From positions 1 to 60,289 of the forward strand of contig CANPZU010000012.1 in assembly GCA_947588825.1 (NCBI GenBank): a stretch of 60,289 nucleotides of DNA, read 5' to 3'. The notes under the pieces are model-generated. The model was not told the DNA's origin, ran no database searches, and saw only the letters and a program-made list of their open reading frames with translations. Positions 33,706-43,031 of the stretch are shown one piece after another; the stretch's first letter is position 1, and every line of letters starts with the position of its first letter. The translations under genes and the position numbers were made by a program. The stretch is from an uncultured Clostridia bacterium (lineage in GTDB: Bacteria > Bacillota > Clostridia > Oscillospirales > CAG-272).

Positions 33706-34494
33706 AAGGCAAAAAAATGATATAATATAAAAATGCTAAATCGCATAGAAAAACGCTCAAAGCTCATTCGAAAGGATGAGCTTTGAGCGCGTTATAAAAT
33801 AAAAAATTGACTGTTGACTGAATTTATAACGACAAGCACTAAATAAACGCGTTCACGGGCGACTGTTTTTTTACGGCTGTTCACAACAAATAAATTGCTG
33901 CGGCATTATACTATACTTGCCCGATGTGCAAATGTCGTTTGTTGTTCTGTCGTCTAAGGGAAAAAGCGCAAATCAAAAAAACGGGGCATTCTTCAAATAT
34001 GTTCCGCTGATCTCATTAACAACGAATCAGAATATGCGGCTGTGCTTCCCAGTCACACTTCCGCTTTTCTTTTTCGAAAATGCTTTGCCTTGCGGCAATG
34101 TCAAGTAGTCAATGCTTGCAATTCTTTTTTCAACACTCAGGCATGATTATTTTAAATTTTTCAGAGCGCGAAAAAATCTGCGGCACACGGAACATATTCG
34201 ACGGACGCCCCGTTTGGATTTTTCTTTGCTTCATTTTTTTACATGATTTTACAAAAACGTATCTTACATTTATTTTAATGTTTAATGTGCATTTTGTCAA
34301 TAGTTTTTACAAAAAAAGTCGTAAATAGCTGTTTTTAATTAAAAACTAAGTAATAAATACAAATTTTCAAATAAATAAGCGTGTATTTTATAATAAATAC
34401 AATTACCAATTACCGGCAGGTAATTTACAATGCCGCCTTTAGATTTTGAACGCGTGTGTCTTTTGCAGCTTTCTGTAAAGCTATTAAAAAGAGC
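33706..34494. other. Long gene-free AT-rich region
   Basis: It contains a very strong hairpin (33754-33789). Short ORFs at 33917-34108 and 34080-34328 lack ribosome binding sites and protein-like composition. Nothing else is recognised. Confidence 0.5.
33754..33789 (+). terminator. 16-bp GAAA-tetraloop hairpin, copy 3 of the repeated family
   Basis: CGCTCAAAGCTCATTC and GGATGAGCTTTGAGCG pair over 16 positions around GAAA, about 50 bases after the Asp-box lipoprotein stop. It contains the AAAGCTCAT core shared with 4928 and 30601. Confidence 0.75.
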
Positions 34495-34521
34495 GGGGGA
34501 TCTGCTTTAAAAAAATCCCCC
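34495..34521 (-). terminator. Intrinsic terminator of the GT4 gene
   Basis: On the minus strand GGGGGAT pairs with ATCCCCC around a T-rich loop, then GCTCTTTTTAAT. Confidence 0.65.
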
Positions 34522-34570
34522 TGAAAAGCAAAAACGCCCCCCTCAAGGTAGCCGTCTTTGCTATTGTATT

Positions 34571-35719
34571 TTATTTTTTATTTACGGTTGAAATATCCTC
34601 GTAAATTTTAATAATGGACTCGGCGAAGAAGGGCGCGCCGAATTTTTCGGCGCTTTTACGGGCGTTGGCGCTGAGCTCTTCGAGGAGATGCGTATCGGAA
34701 AGGAAATAGGAGAGTTTATTTGTAAATTCCTCGGTATTTTCGAACTGCCAGCCGTTATAACCGTTGATTATAACGTTGTCAATGCACTTATCCTTACGGC
34801 AGAGGCAAGGCAGTCCCGAGGCGAGCGCCTCGTCGTACGTAAGTCCCTGAGTTTCGCTGGTGGAGGCGCTGACGAAAATGTTTCCCAGTTTATAATAAAG
34901 TCCGATATTATCATGTGGGATCATTCCGGCAAAGACGACGTTCAGCTCGGTGCGTTTTGCGAGCTCTTCAAGCTGGGGGCGAAAGGGCCCGTCTCCCACG
35001 AGCAGCAGGGTGACGTCCTTTCGCTTGAGAGAAGCGATCGAGCATATCAGCTCCCCGATGTTTTTTTCTTTGGCAATACGTCCGATATTAATAAGCACTT
35101 TATTTGTCTCGGGTATGCCGAGGCTGTTTCTCAGAGCATCTATTTGTTCTTTAGGGTATTCGGCCTCGAAAAGAGAAAGGTCGATACCGCTGGGAACGAC
35201 GCGAATATCGGTATGAATTTTATAGCTGCAAAGCAGCTCGCGTATTTTTTCGGTAGGCGCGATAAGACAGTTTACGTGTTTTGAGATAATCTTGGAGAAC
35301 ATTGACACCGCATAGTGTGCAAGGGTAGCGCTGGGCAGAAAATAGTGGGAGTAGTCCTCGTAAACCGTGTGGTATGTGTGGATGATCGGTGCAGACGTGG
35401 CTTTTGCGATCTTTTTTGCGATTATAAATGTGGAAAACTCGCACTGCGAATGGATCACGTCGGGCTTCCAGGCGATAATGCGGGAGACATATTCCTTCGC
35501 AAGTCTTGATCTCAGGCGCGCCTCGGGATAAATTTTTTCGGCGCTTATTGAGCCTATATACGTGACATTGCCGACACGGTATGAGTGTATTGTGGGAGAC
35601 AGGGTAACAATCTCAACCTCATGTCCGCGTTTTTGAAGCTCGCTGCAAAGGACGATGATTGAATTTACGACTCCGTTTATTGTAGGAAGGTACCAGTCCG
35701 ATGTAATAAGTACTTTCAT
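34571..35719 (-). CDS. Family 4 glycosyltransferase
   Basis: The 382-aa GT-B enzyme starts MKVLITSDWYLPTINGVVNSI, the usual acceptor-side motif of GT4 enzymes such as diacylglycerol or phosphatidylinositol glycosyltransferases. The donor side has INIGRIAKEKNI, LLVGDGPFRPQLEELA and SASTSETQGLTYDEALASG with the E-x7-E pair. It is likely membrane-associated and makes a glycolipid or polysaccharide unit; acceptor unknown. The ribosome binding site is weak. It is 108 bases downstream of the membrane protein gene on the same strand. Confidence 0.88.
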   Translation of the reverse strand: MKVLITSDWYLPTINGVVNSIIVLCSELQKRGHEVEIVTLSPTIHSYRVGNVTYIGSISAEKIYPEARLRSRLAKEYVSRIIAWKPDVIHSQCEFSTFIIAKKIAKATSAPIIHTYHTVYEDYSHYFLPSATLAHYAVSMFSKIISKHVNCLIAPTEKIRELLCSYKIHTDIRVVPSGIDLSLFEAEYPKEQIDALRNSLGIPETNKVLINIGRIAKEKNIGELICSIASLKRKDVTLLLVGDGPFRPQLEELAKRTELNVVFAGMIPHDNIGLYYKLGNIFVSASTSETQGLTYDEALASGLPCLCRKDKCIDNVIINGYNGWQFENTEEFTNKLSYFLSDTHLLEELSANARKSAEKFGAPFFAESIIKIYEDISTVNKK

Positions 35720-35772
35720 AATATGTTATCTCATTTCAAAACTCCGGCCTTTTGGGCTCGTGATTGTTTGTG

Positions 35773-35800
35773 ATTGCAATTGCAATTGTAATTGTAATTG
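35773..35800. repeat. Hexamer repeat ATTGCA x2, ATTGTA x2
   Basis: Located between the membrane protein gene and the GT4 gene, it has the same two-plus-two unit plan as 32201-32224. Confidence 0.7.
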
Positions 35801-35827
35801 ATTTTAAGCCATAGACGCGTTTATTAC

Positions 35828-36652
35828 TTAAGATTGAGAGTTATCGATCGGCAGCTTTCTTGCCTTTTCGGTTAAGAAGAATTTTGATGCAAAGGTGTAT
35901 TTTTTGTAATTTAGGGCGTAAAGAAGGGAAAACGGCTGAAATGCGACGGAGCCGATCAGGTTTACAAACATATCGCCGATCGTGTCCTTTATTCCGGTTT
36001 CGACGTATCCGCCGTCGACCGTGAGAAGCACGTCGCCGTTTTGGTCATAGTATACCGTCTTGTCGATGTTCTCTATCTTCACGGGAGTATTGGTGTCGCT
36101 TGGGTCTATTATTGTTGAGGAAAGCTTTGAGACTATCGCGTCCTTTTGTGTGTCGGTCCCGAGCATCCTGTCGGCCGTGAACTCAAAAAACTCCCAAAAC
36201 ACCGAGACAGTCATTGAAAAGCAAAATGAGACCATTATGGCGACGGTGGGGATGATAAGCTTTTCATAGCCCTTCTTTTGAGCGAACATATAAAAAATGC
36301 CAAGTCCCACTCCCGCGGCGATAAATCCGCATAGCGTGTGAAGCAAAGCGTCAAACCACGTAAATTTCACATAAAGATCAAAGACCTCGCCGCCTATTTC
36401 GGCGACAAAAACAAATAACATGACTATCGCTTTTACAAGGGGCGGAAATGAGATCGAAAACAAACGCTGCACTATGTACAAAAGCTCCATCAGCAAAGCC
36501 GTCAAGATGCAGAAAAATAGGTTTTTATAGTTTCCGACAAACAAGAAAATAAGCGCCATAAGCGCAAGGATAAAATGAAGAAAGAGCTCGAGCGCAAGAA
36601 CATATTTATTTTGCTCTTTGTGATAGTTTAGAATTTTTTGCAAGTGCTTCAT
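35828..36652 (-). CDS. Multi-pass membrane protein, DUF2238/YjdF-like
   Basis: The 274-aa protein has about six hydrophobic segments (e.g. 23-40, 45-60, 72-87, 107-125, 136-152, 232-247). FTWFDALLHTLCGFIAAGVG (about 97-116), FWEFFEFTADRMLGTDTQKD and DTIGDMFVNLIGS resemble the DUF2238 (YjdF) family with conserved Asp/His/Glu in the membrane. No function is known for that family. An AGAGG site lies 14 bases before the ATG. A soluble stretch at 175-225 is predicted on one side of the membrane. Confidence 0.7.
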   Translation of the reverse strand: MKHLQKILNYHKEQNKYVLALELFLHFILALMALIFLFVGNYKNLFFCILTALLMELLYIVQRLFSISFPPLVKAIVMLFVFVAEIGGEVFDLYVKFTWFDALLHTLCGFIAAGVGLGIFYMFAQKKGYEKLIIPTVAIMVSFCFSMTVSVFWEFFEFTADRMLGTDTQKDAIVSKLSSTIIDPSDTNTPVKIENIDKTVYYDQNGDVLLTVDGGYVETGIKDTIGDMFVNLIGSVAFQPFSLLYALNYKKYTFASKFFLTEKARKLPIDNSQS

Positions 36653-36837
36653 TTAAAAATGACGAACCTCTTTCTCTTTATAAATACCAGTAAAAACGGC
36701 GTTTAAATACGGCGCATTTATTTTAGATTATGTGTATTATACAACATTTATTAATAGGTATTGTGAATAGTTTGTAAATAACAGTGACAATGCGATTCAC
36801 AGTTTATGGCATTTTACGAGGCGTTGTGCGAATAATA

Positions 36838-37644
36838 TTACATCTCGCTATAGATTTTTCTGAATTTTGAAGGGGTCATTCCGACTTCTTTTTTAAAATA
36901 CCTTGCAAAGTTGCTGCTGTCTGTGAAGCCGCACTTTTCAACTATCTCTCCGATACTGAAATTTGTCGTTGCCAGCAGATTTTTTGCGTTGGCGACGCGG
37001 CAGCGTAAGAGGTAAGTGAAAATCGAAAATCCGGTCAGGCTTTTAAATTTATGCTCCAGGGTCGAAACGCTGACATGCGCGCTTTGCGCAAGGCCCTCAA
37101 GGGTAAAATTTTGTTCGCAGTTCGTTTCGAGAAATTTTTGAAGGGCAAATATACGGTCAAAATCTCGCTCATCAAGCTTTGAAAGGACGGCAGGACACTC
37201 CCGGCAAAGCAGAATAAGCAACTGACTTACCAAATTTTCAAGCATTTTTTCGCAAAAAAGCTTAGCGCCGAGGCTTTTTTCAAACGCGATGCTTTTAAAG
37301 ACGGCGTCTATTTGTTTTACCTCATCCCTTTCGACGCTTATAATATTTGAAAATTCGGCGGGGCGATTTAAAAGCAAAGAAAACTCGCGTCCGCCCTTTT
37401 GAGTTAAGTCCGGGCTTATTTCAAGCACATGTCTTTCGTAAAAATCGGTTACTGCCTCAACGGAGTGGTTTTCATGGCGGCAAAAAATCAGTATGTCGTT
37501 TGCCTTTGCCGATCTTGTCACTCCTTCGATATTTACGAGAACGCCGCCGCGTTTGATAAAGATAATCTGATGCGAGTTGTGATGATGGCGGCCGCTTTGG
37601 GCGTTAAGGGAGGAAAAGTATGAATATTTTACGCTGCTTTCCAT
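36838..37644 (-). CDS. AraC-family transcription regulator
   Basis: The 268-aa regulator has an N-terminal cupin-like sensor (HHHNSHQIIFIKRGG near 19-33, ENHSVEAV) and a C-terminal double HTH (about 165-265) with GFTDSSNFARYFKKEVG(MTPSKFRK), the AraC hallmark. It is divergent from the redox operon. The shared region contains two TTGCA repeats 21 bp apart next to the operon promoter. It most likely activates that operon in response to a small ligand. AAGGAG precedes the ATG. Confidence 0.92.
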   Translation of the reverse strand: MESSVKYSYFSSLNAQSGRHHHNSHQIIFIKRGGVLVNIEGVTRSAKANDILIFCRHENHSVEAVTDFYERHVLEISPDLTQKGGREFSLLLNRPAEFSNIISVERDEVKQIDAVFKSIAFEKSLGAKLFCEKMLENLVSQLLILLCRECPAVLSKLDERDFDRIFALQKFLETNCEQNFTLEGLAQSAHVSVSTLEHKFKSLTGFSIFTYLLRCRVANAKNLLATTNFSIGEIVEKCGFTDSSNFARYFKKEVGMTPSKFRKIYSEM

Positions 37645-37696
37645 GGCGCGTCTCCTTAGCTGCTTTTGTTTTCATTATACACTCTCATTTTAAAAA

Positions 37697-37760
37697 TTGC
37701 AAGATATACATATTATTTTGCAGCATATCTATATCGGTTTTTCGCAACTTAGGCTATAAT
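37697..37760 (+). promoter_or_regulatory. AraC-type direct-repeat operator and promoter of the redox operon
   Basis: TTGCAAGATATA (37697) and TTGCAGCATATC (37718) are direct repeats spaced 21 bp, two helical turns, as in AraC-family sites. The second ends beside the expected -35, which is poor. The -10 is TATAAT (37755-37760). This fits an activator-dependent promoter. Confidence 0.65.
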
Positions 37761-37798
37761 ATAATAAAGAAAAAATTCTGAATCTGAAGGAATGCAAC

Positions 37799-39118
37799 AT
37801 GACAGGAAAAGCGTATATTACCAAAGAAGACTTTTTGTCCGACAACATAAAATACAATGCGAACCTTCCCTTTACCGAGGACATATCGGTTTTGGCCCGG
37901 GAAATGACTATCGCTTCTAAAAAGGTCGCCAACCGTCTTGTCTGTCAGGCCATGGAAGGCTGCGACGCAGCTTTTAACGGAAGCCCGGATACTCTGACCA
38001 AGCGGCGCTATGACAGGCTCTCAAAAGGCGGCGCGGGAATCATATGGTTTGAGGCGACCGCCGTTATGCGGGAAGGACGCGCCAACCCCCGTCAGCTTTT
38101 TATACAGAAGGAAAACGCGGACGATTTTGGCAGACTGGTGGACGCCATAAAAGAAAACGCGATGAAAACAAACGGCATCGAGCCGCTTGTTATCATGCAG
38201 GCGACCCACTCCGGCAGATATTCAAAGCCTGAGGGAAGGCCGGATCCGATCATAGCCTACAATAACCCGATTTTTGAAAAGGAGTCTCCGATACCTAAAG
38301 AGCGCATTGCAAGCGACGACTATCTGCAAAGAGTGAGCGAGGCGCTGGTCAATGCCGCCGCTTTGGCAAAGAGCGCGGGATTCGACGGGGTCGATATCAA
38401 ATGCTGTCACCGCTATCTGTGCTCGGAGCTGCTTTCCGCGTATAACCGTGAGGGAATATACGGAGGTTCCTTTGAAAATCGCACACGACTTTTGATCGAG
38501 AGCGTAAAGGGGGCAAGGCAACTCTGCGGCGACGAATTTCTTGTCACGAGCCGCCTCAATGTATACGACGGCTTCCCATACCCCTATGGCTTCGGCGTTT
38601 CCAGGGAAGAAGGATCGATGAAAATTGACATGAGCGAAAGCGTTCTCCTTGTCAAAAGGCTATATGATTTGGGGGTGAGATTGATCAATATCTCAATGGG
38701 CAATCCCTATGTGAACCCTCATGTAAACCGTCCCTTTGTCATCGGAGGGTACGAGCCGCCCGAACATCCTCTTTTGGGGGTACGGCGAATGCTTGAAGGG
38801 GCGGCAACGATCAAAGAAGCCGTTCCCGAAATGGCGGTTATATCCTCGGGCCTTTCCTATCTCTCGCTTGCCGCTCCCAACGTTGCCTCCGCCTACATTC
38901 AAGGCGGCCGGTTCGATTTTGCCGGGTTTGGCAGAAACTCCCTCGCTTATCCCGACTTTGCAAGGGATATTCTGATAAACGGGGGTATGAAAAGGGAAAA
39001 GTGCTGCATTTGCTGCTCCAAATGCACGCAAATCATGAGAAAAGCCGGAGGAACGCCCGGATGCGTAGTAAGGGACGGCGAAGTATACCTGCCGATCTAC
39101 AAAAAGCTTTGCACCTGA
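37799..39118 (+). CDS. Old-yellow-enzyme family flavin reductase with Fe-S cluster motif
   Basis: The 439-aa protein is an FMN TIM barrel of the NADH:flavin oxidoreductase / 2,4-dienoyl-CoA reductase type: NRLVCQAMEG (45-54), QATHSGRYS (135-143) and GFDGVDIKCCHRYL(CSELLS). It ends with a cysteine cluster CCICCSKC...GC that can bind a 4Fe-4S centre. The separate C-terminal FAD/NAD domain of long family members is absent. It is the first gene of an operon with SDR, flavoprotein and two Gfo/Idh/MocA genes. It likely reduces an activated double bond or a related substrate. Confidence 0.88.
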   Translation: MTGKAYITKEDFLSDNIKYNANLPFTEDISVLAREMTIASKKVANRLVCQAMEGCDAAFNGSPDTLTKRRYDRLSKGGAGIIWFEATAVMREGRANPRQLFIQKENADDFGRLVDAIKENAMKTNGIEPLVIMQATHSGRYSKPEGRPDPIIAYNNPIFEKESPIPKERIASDDYLQRVSEALVNAAALAKSAGFDGVDIKCCHRYLCSELLSAYNREGIYGGSFENRTRLLIESVKGARQLCGDEFLVTSRLNVYDGFPYPYGFGVSREEGSMKIDMSESVLLVKRLYDLGVRLINISMGNPYVNPHVNRPFVIGGYEPPEHPLLGVRRMLEGAATIKEAVPEMAVISSGLSYLSLAAPNVASAYIQGGRFDFAGFGRNSLAYPDFARDILINGGMKREKCCICCSKCTQIMRKAGGTPGCVVRDGEVYLPIYKKLCT

Positions 39119-39159
39119 AAAATAAAGTTTCTGACAAAAGACAAAAGGAGGAATACATT

Positions 39160-39894
39160 ATGAAAACAGCCCTTGTTACCGGCGCCGCCGGGGGAATCGG
39201 ATTTGCAGTCTGCGAAATACTTCTTAAAAACGGCATGGCGGTAGTCGGCATGGACATAGCGCCCGAGATGCCGCGGGCCCTGCCGGGAGAATTCACCTAT
39301 TATAGGGGCGACCTTTCAAAGAGCGAATCAAGAAAAGGATTTGTTGAGCTTGCACTTGAAAAATATAAAAGGATCGACATTCTTGTAAACGTCGCTGGGG
39401 TGGCGCCTAAGGTAAGAAATGATCTTTTGAGTATGAGCGAGGAGAGTTTTGACTTTGTTATGAATATAAACACAAAGGGCACGCTTTTTCTCACTCAGGA
39501 GGTTGCTAACGCAATGATCAAAAACGATGGGAGCGAAAAAGGGAGCATCGTGAATATTTCTTCCATGTCCGGCTATACGAGCTCGACAAATCGGGGCGAG
39601 TACTGCATTTCAAAAGCGGGTGTCAGCATGATTACCGCTCTTTTTGCCGATCGCCTTGCAGAGTACGGCATTACGGTTAACGAAGTCAGGCCGGGTATTA
39701 TTGCCACCGCCATGACCGAAAAGGTAAAAGAAAAGTATGATAATCTCATTGAAAACGGACTGCTTCCCATCAAGCGTTGGGGAACGCCGAGCGATATAGC
39801 AAAGGCGGTATATGCGCTTGCAAGCGGAGCTTTGCCGTATGTCACGGGGCAGTCGATAGACGTCGACGGCGGTTTTCATATCAGGAGACTGTAA
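39160..39894 (+). CDS. Short-chain dehydrogenase/reductase
   Basis: The 244-aa NAD(P)-dependent enzyme has the cofactor motif TGAAGGIG (7-14), NVAGVAP (about 81-87) and the catalytic Ser-Tyr-Lys (SSMSGY...GEYCISKAG, about 134-153). C-terminal VTGQSIDVDGG is typical of FabG-like SDRs. The ATG at 39160 follows AAAAGGAGG. It lies 41 bases after the flavin reductase gene and 3 bases before the flavoprotein gene. Substrate is not predictable; oxidation of a ring hydroxyl is plausible in this context. Confidence 0.92.
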   Translation: MKTALVTGAAGGIGFAVCEILLKNGMAVVGMDIAPEMPRALPGEFTYYRGDLSKSESRKGFVELALEKYKRIDILVNVAGVAPKVRNDLLSMSEESFDFVMNINTKGTLFLTQEVANAMIKNDGSEKGSIVNISSMSGYTSSTNRGEYCISKAGVSMITALFADRLAEYGITVNEVRPGIIATAMTEKVKEKYDNLIENGLLPIKRWGTPSDIAKAVYALASGALPYVTGQSIDVDGGFHIRRL

Positions 39895-39897
39895 ACT

Positions 39898-41802
39898 ATG
39901 AAGGTATATTCATATGAAAGCGTGGTAGTGGGCACGGGAGCGGCGGGCTATAACGCCGCCTGCCGCCTGAAAAAGGGAGGAAAACGCGTCTGCATAATCA
40001 CGGAAAACACCGAATTTGGCACCTCAAGAAACACGGGAAGCGACAAGCAGACCTATTATAAGCTGACTCTTTCGGGAGACGCCCCCGACAGCGTGCGAAA
40101 AATGGCTGAAAATCTTTTTTCGGGAGGCAGCACGGACGGAGACAACGCCCTTTGCGAGGCGGCGCTTTCAGTAAGGTGCTTTATGAATTTGTGCGAGCTG
40201 GGCGTGGAGTTCCCGACGAACAGATACGGGGAATATGTGGGATATAAAACCGACCACGACCAATATGCAAGAGCCACCTCGGTAGGGCCGCTTACGTCAA
40301 AATACATGACAGTCGCGCTTGAAAAACAGGCGAAAGAGCTGGGAATCGAGATCTTTGACGACCTGCTCGCAATCGAGATACTGAAAAATCATGACGGAGT
40401 GCTCGGCCTTCTCTGTCTTGAGCGGACAAGCGGAGAGTTTGTCGCCTTCAAGAGCGCAAATATTGTCCTGTGCACCGGAGGTCCCGCGGGAGTGTACGCC
40501 GACAGCGTTTATCCGACCTGTCATACAGGTTCCTCGGGCATTGCTCTTTGCGCGGGCGCCGCGGCGCAGAATCTGACCGAATGGCAGTATGGGCTTGCCT
40601 CGCTCTCACCGAGGTGGAACGTTTCGGGAAGCTATATGCAGGTGCTGCCGAGACTCCTGTCAACAGACGACGGGGAAAACGAAACGGAGTTTTTATCCGA
40701 CTTCTTTGATGATCCGTATGAGGCGCTTTCCGCCCTGTTTCTAAAAGGATACCAGTGGCCGTTTGACTGTCAAAAGGCGCTGAGCGGTTCTTCTCTTATC
40801 GATATTTTGGTCTATAGGGAAAGGACGGTTAAGAAAAGAAGAGTATATCTGGATTTCACCAAAAATCCCTTTGGCCTGAACAATATCGATTATTCAAGGC
40901 TGAGCGAGGAGGCGTCAAGTTATCTGAAAAAGGCGGGCGCGGCTTTCGGCACGCCATATGAGCGTCTGTTAAAATTAAACGCGCCGGCAGCAGAGCTGTA
41001 TAAAAGCAAGGGCGTCGACCTTTCAAAGGAATATCTTGAAATAGCTCTCTGCGCCCAGCATCATAACGGAGGCATAGCGGTCGATAAGTGGTGGCAAACA
41101 AGAGTTAAAGGACTGTTTGCGGCGGGAGAATGCGCGGGCACTCACGGCGTCGTTCGTCCGGGCGGCAGCGCCCTTAACGCGGGACAGGTCGGCTCTCTGA
41201 GGGCGGCCGAGTATATTCTTCACAGCGAAAGAACGGTGTCGGAAAACGACTTTAAGCAGGTCCTTGCGCAAAGAGAGCAATTTTATTGTGAAGAAAAGAG
41301 GAGAGTTCTGAGCAATCCCGATAACGCAGAGGAAATAATGATAAAAGCCGGCAGACAAATGAGCGATATTGCCGGCGCGATCAGAATAAAGGATCAGATT
41401 AAAGCGGCTATCGATGAAAATTCAAACATGCTCAAAGGACTTGAATATACCGTCGGCGTGGGAGACATATCAAGATTCTTTCTCTATTACAAACTCAAGG
41501 ACACCCTCATTACAAGGGGCGCGCTTCTTTATGCAATGCTGAACTACATTGAAAAGATAGGCAAAACAAGAGGCTCTTCGCTCTGCCATGATGAGCACGG
41601 AACGCTCAGAGAGGGACTTGATGAGATTTTCCGATTCAGTTTGGAGAATAAGGAAGCCTCGGGGCTTATACAGGAAACAACGTTTAATGACGATAATAAA
41701 TCGTATCGCTGCATGTGGCGCGCGGTACGTCCGATCCCTGAAGAAGACAGCTTTTTTGAAAATGTTTGGCGTCTTTACAGGGAAAATAAAAATGTATACT
41801 GA
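39898..41802 (+). CDS. Fumarate-reductase-like FAD flavoprotein
   Basis: The 634-aa enzyme has an N-terminal FAD fold VVVGTGAAGYNAACRL (9-24), a flavin-linked NTGSDKQTYYKL segment and a C-terminal FAD block GLFAAGECAGTHGVVRPGG (about 403-421). This is the succinate dehydrogenase / fumarate reductase / aspartate oxidase superfamily. The family often transfers hydride to unsaturated acids; heme and signal sequences are absent, so it is cytosolic. The operon's other redox proteins suggest a shared pathway. Confidence 0.88.
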   Translation: MKVYSYESVVVGTGAAGYNAACRLKKGGKRVCIITENTEFGTSRNTGSDKQTYYKLTLSGDAPDSVRKMAENLFSGGSTDGDNALCEAALSVRCFMNLCELGVEFPTNRYGEYVGYKTDHDQYARATSVGPLTSKYMTVALEKQAKELGIEIFDDLLAIEILKNHDGVLGLLCLERTSGEFVAFKSANIVLCTGGPAGVYADSVYPTCHTGSSGIALCAGAAAQNLTEWQYGLASLSPRWNVSGSYMQVLPRLLSTDDGENETEFLSDFFDDPYEALSALFLKGYQWPFDCQKALSGSSLIDILVYRERTVKKRRVYLDFTKNPFGLNNIDYSRLSEEASSYLKKAGAAFGTPYERLLKLNAPAAELYKSKGVDLSKEYLEIALCAQHHNGGIAVDKWWQTRVKGLFAAGECAGTHGVVRPGGSALNAGQVGSLRAAEYILHSERTVSENDFKQVLAQREQFYCEEKRRVLSNPDNAEEIMIKAGRQMSDIAGAIRIKDQIKAAIDENSNMLKGLEYTVGVGDISRFFLYYKLKDTLITRGALLYAMLNYIEKIGKTRGSSLCHDEHGTLREGLDEIFRFSLENKEASGLIQETTFNDDNKSYRCMWRAVRPIPEEDSFFENVWRLYRENKNVY

Positions 41803-41819
41803 AAACGGGAGAGCTTGTT

Positions 41820-42992
41820 ATGAACAGTTCAAAAATTAAACTCGCACTGATTGGTATCGGCGGATACGGCAGAACTTATCTGAATTATATACTGGATAAA
41901 AACGACGAGAGAATCGAAACGGTGGGACTTGTGGAACCCTATCCCCAAAGCGCTTCCCGAATGGACGAGGTCTATTCGAAAAACATTCCGGTGTATCAAA
42001 GCGCCGATCTGCTTTATAAGAGTACGGCGGTCGATCTGAGCGTCATAGCCTCGCCTATACATTTTCACACCCGGCAGATTATTGAGGCGCTTAAAAATCA
42101 CTCTCACGTGCTTTGCGAAAAGCCGCTCTGCGCCGACGAAAGGGATATCGAGCTTATTATCGATGAAAAAAACAAAAGCGGCCTTTCTTGCTGCATAGGC
42201 TATCAGTGGTCTTACAGCGCCGCGATAAATTCATTAAAAAGAGATATTATCTCGGGAAAGCTCGGAAAATGCAGGTCTATGAAAACCATGGTGCTTTGGA
42301 AAAGAGACCGGGCATATTATGAAAGAGGAAGCCGCTGGGCGGGAAAAATCGCGCTTGACGACGGCACCTTGATCTATGACAGTATAGCAAACAACGCCGC
42401 CGCGCACTATCTTCACAATCTTCTCTTTCTAATGGGCGATCTCAACGCTTCGGCTGAGCCTCATGACATTTGCGCCGAGCTGTACCGGGCAAACAGCATT
42501 GAAAATTTTGACAGCGCAAAAATAACCTTCACTCTAAAAAACCAAGCGAAAGCGCTTTTTCTTGCCGCCCACCCGGTGGATAAAAACTTTGAGCCCGTTT
42601 TTGAGATGGACTTTGATAAAGGAAAGGTCTGCTACTGCGCAAAGCGCACGGCGGATTCGATCGCCCTTATGCCCAAGGAGTACACTGACTACCAAAATAT
42701 CGTCTTTATTCCCGAAAAGGGGGAAAAGACGGTATACGGCGACCCGTTCGCCAACGATTACTTAAAGCTTGATTGCGCCATACGCCTTGCGATGGGCGAT
42801 AAGAGCTCAAGTATGTGTTCGATAGAAGCCGCGGCGGTCCATACAAGACTTATAAATCATATTCAGAAAAATTTCAACATCAAAAACTTTGATCCTTCCC
42901 TTATAAGAGAACGGGGAAATCTCGTCTATGTTGACGGACTTTATGAAAGAATGCTTGAAATTTATAAAAATCCCGCCCTGTCAATTATATGA
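41820..42992 (+). CDS. Gfo/Idh/MocA family oxidoreductase, copy 1
   Basis: The 390-aa NAD(P)-dependent oxidoreductase has a Rossmann start (ALIGIGGYGRTYLNYI) and the family block HVLCEKPLCADERDIE (about 96-111), where Lys is catalytic. Family members oxidise or epimerise sugars and cyclitols, including at C3. It starts 17 bases after the flavoprotein gene. It shares little with the second copy beyond the family motifs. Confidence 0.9.
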   Translation: MNSSKIKLALIGIGGYGRTYLNYILDKNDERIETVGLVEPYPQSASRMDEVYSKNIPVYQSADLLYKSTAVDLSVIASPIHFHTRQIIEALKNHSHVLCEKPLCADERDIELIIDEKNKSGLSCCIGYQWSYSAAINSLKRDIISGKLGKCRSMKTMVLWKRDRAYYERGSRWAGKIALDDGTLIYDSIANNAAAHYLHNLLFLMGDLNASAEPHDICAELYRANSIENFDSAKITFTLKNQAKALFLAAHPVDKNFEPVFEMDFDKGKVCYCAKRTADSIALMPKEYTDYQNIVFIPEKGEKTVYGDPFANDYLKLDCAIRLAMGDKSSSMCSIEAAAVHTRLINHIQKNFNIKNFDPSLIRERGNLVYVDGLYERMLEIYKNPALSII

Positions 42993-43031
42993 GAATATAA
43001 AGGGCACCGAAAAAATGAAAGGAATGAGAAA

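Noticed and set aside
33917..34328. Two short plus-strand reading frames in the 33.7-34.5 kb gap
   Set aside because: No start signals, AT-driven composition, no recognisable motif.
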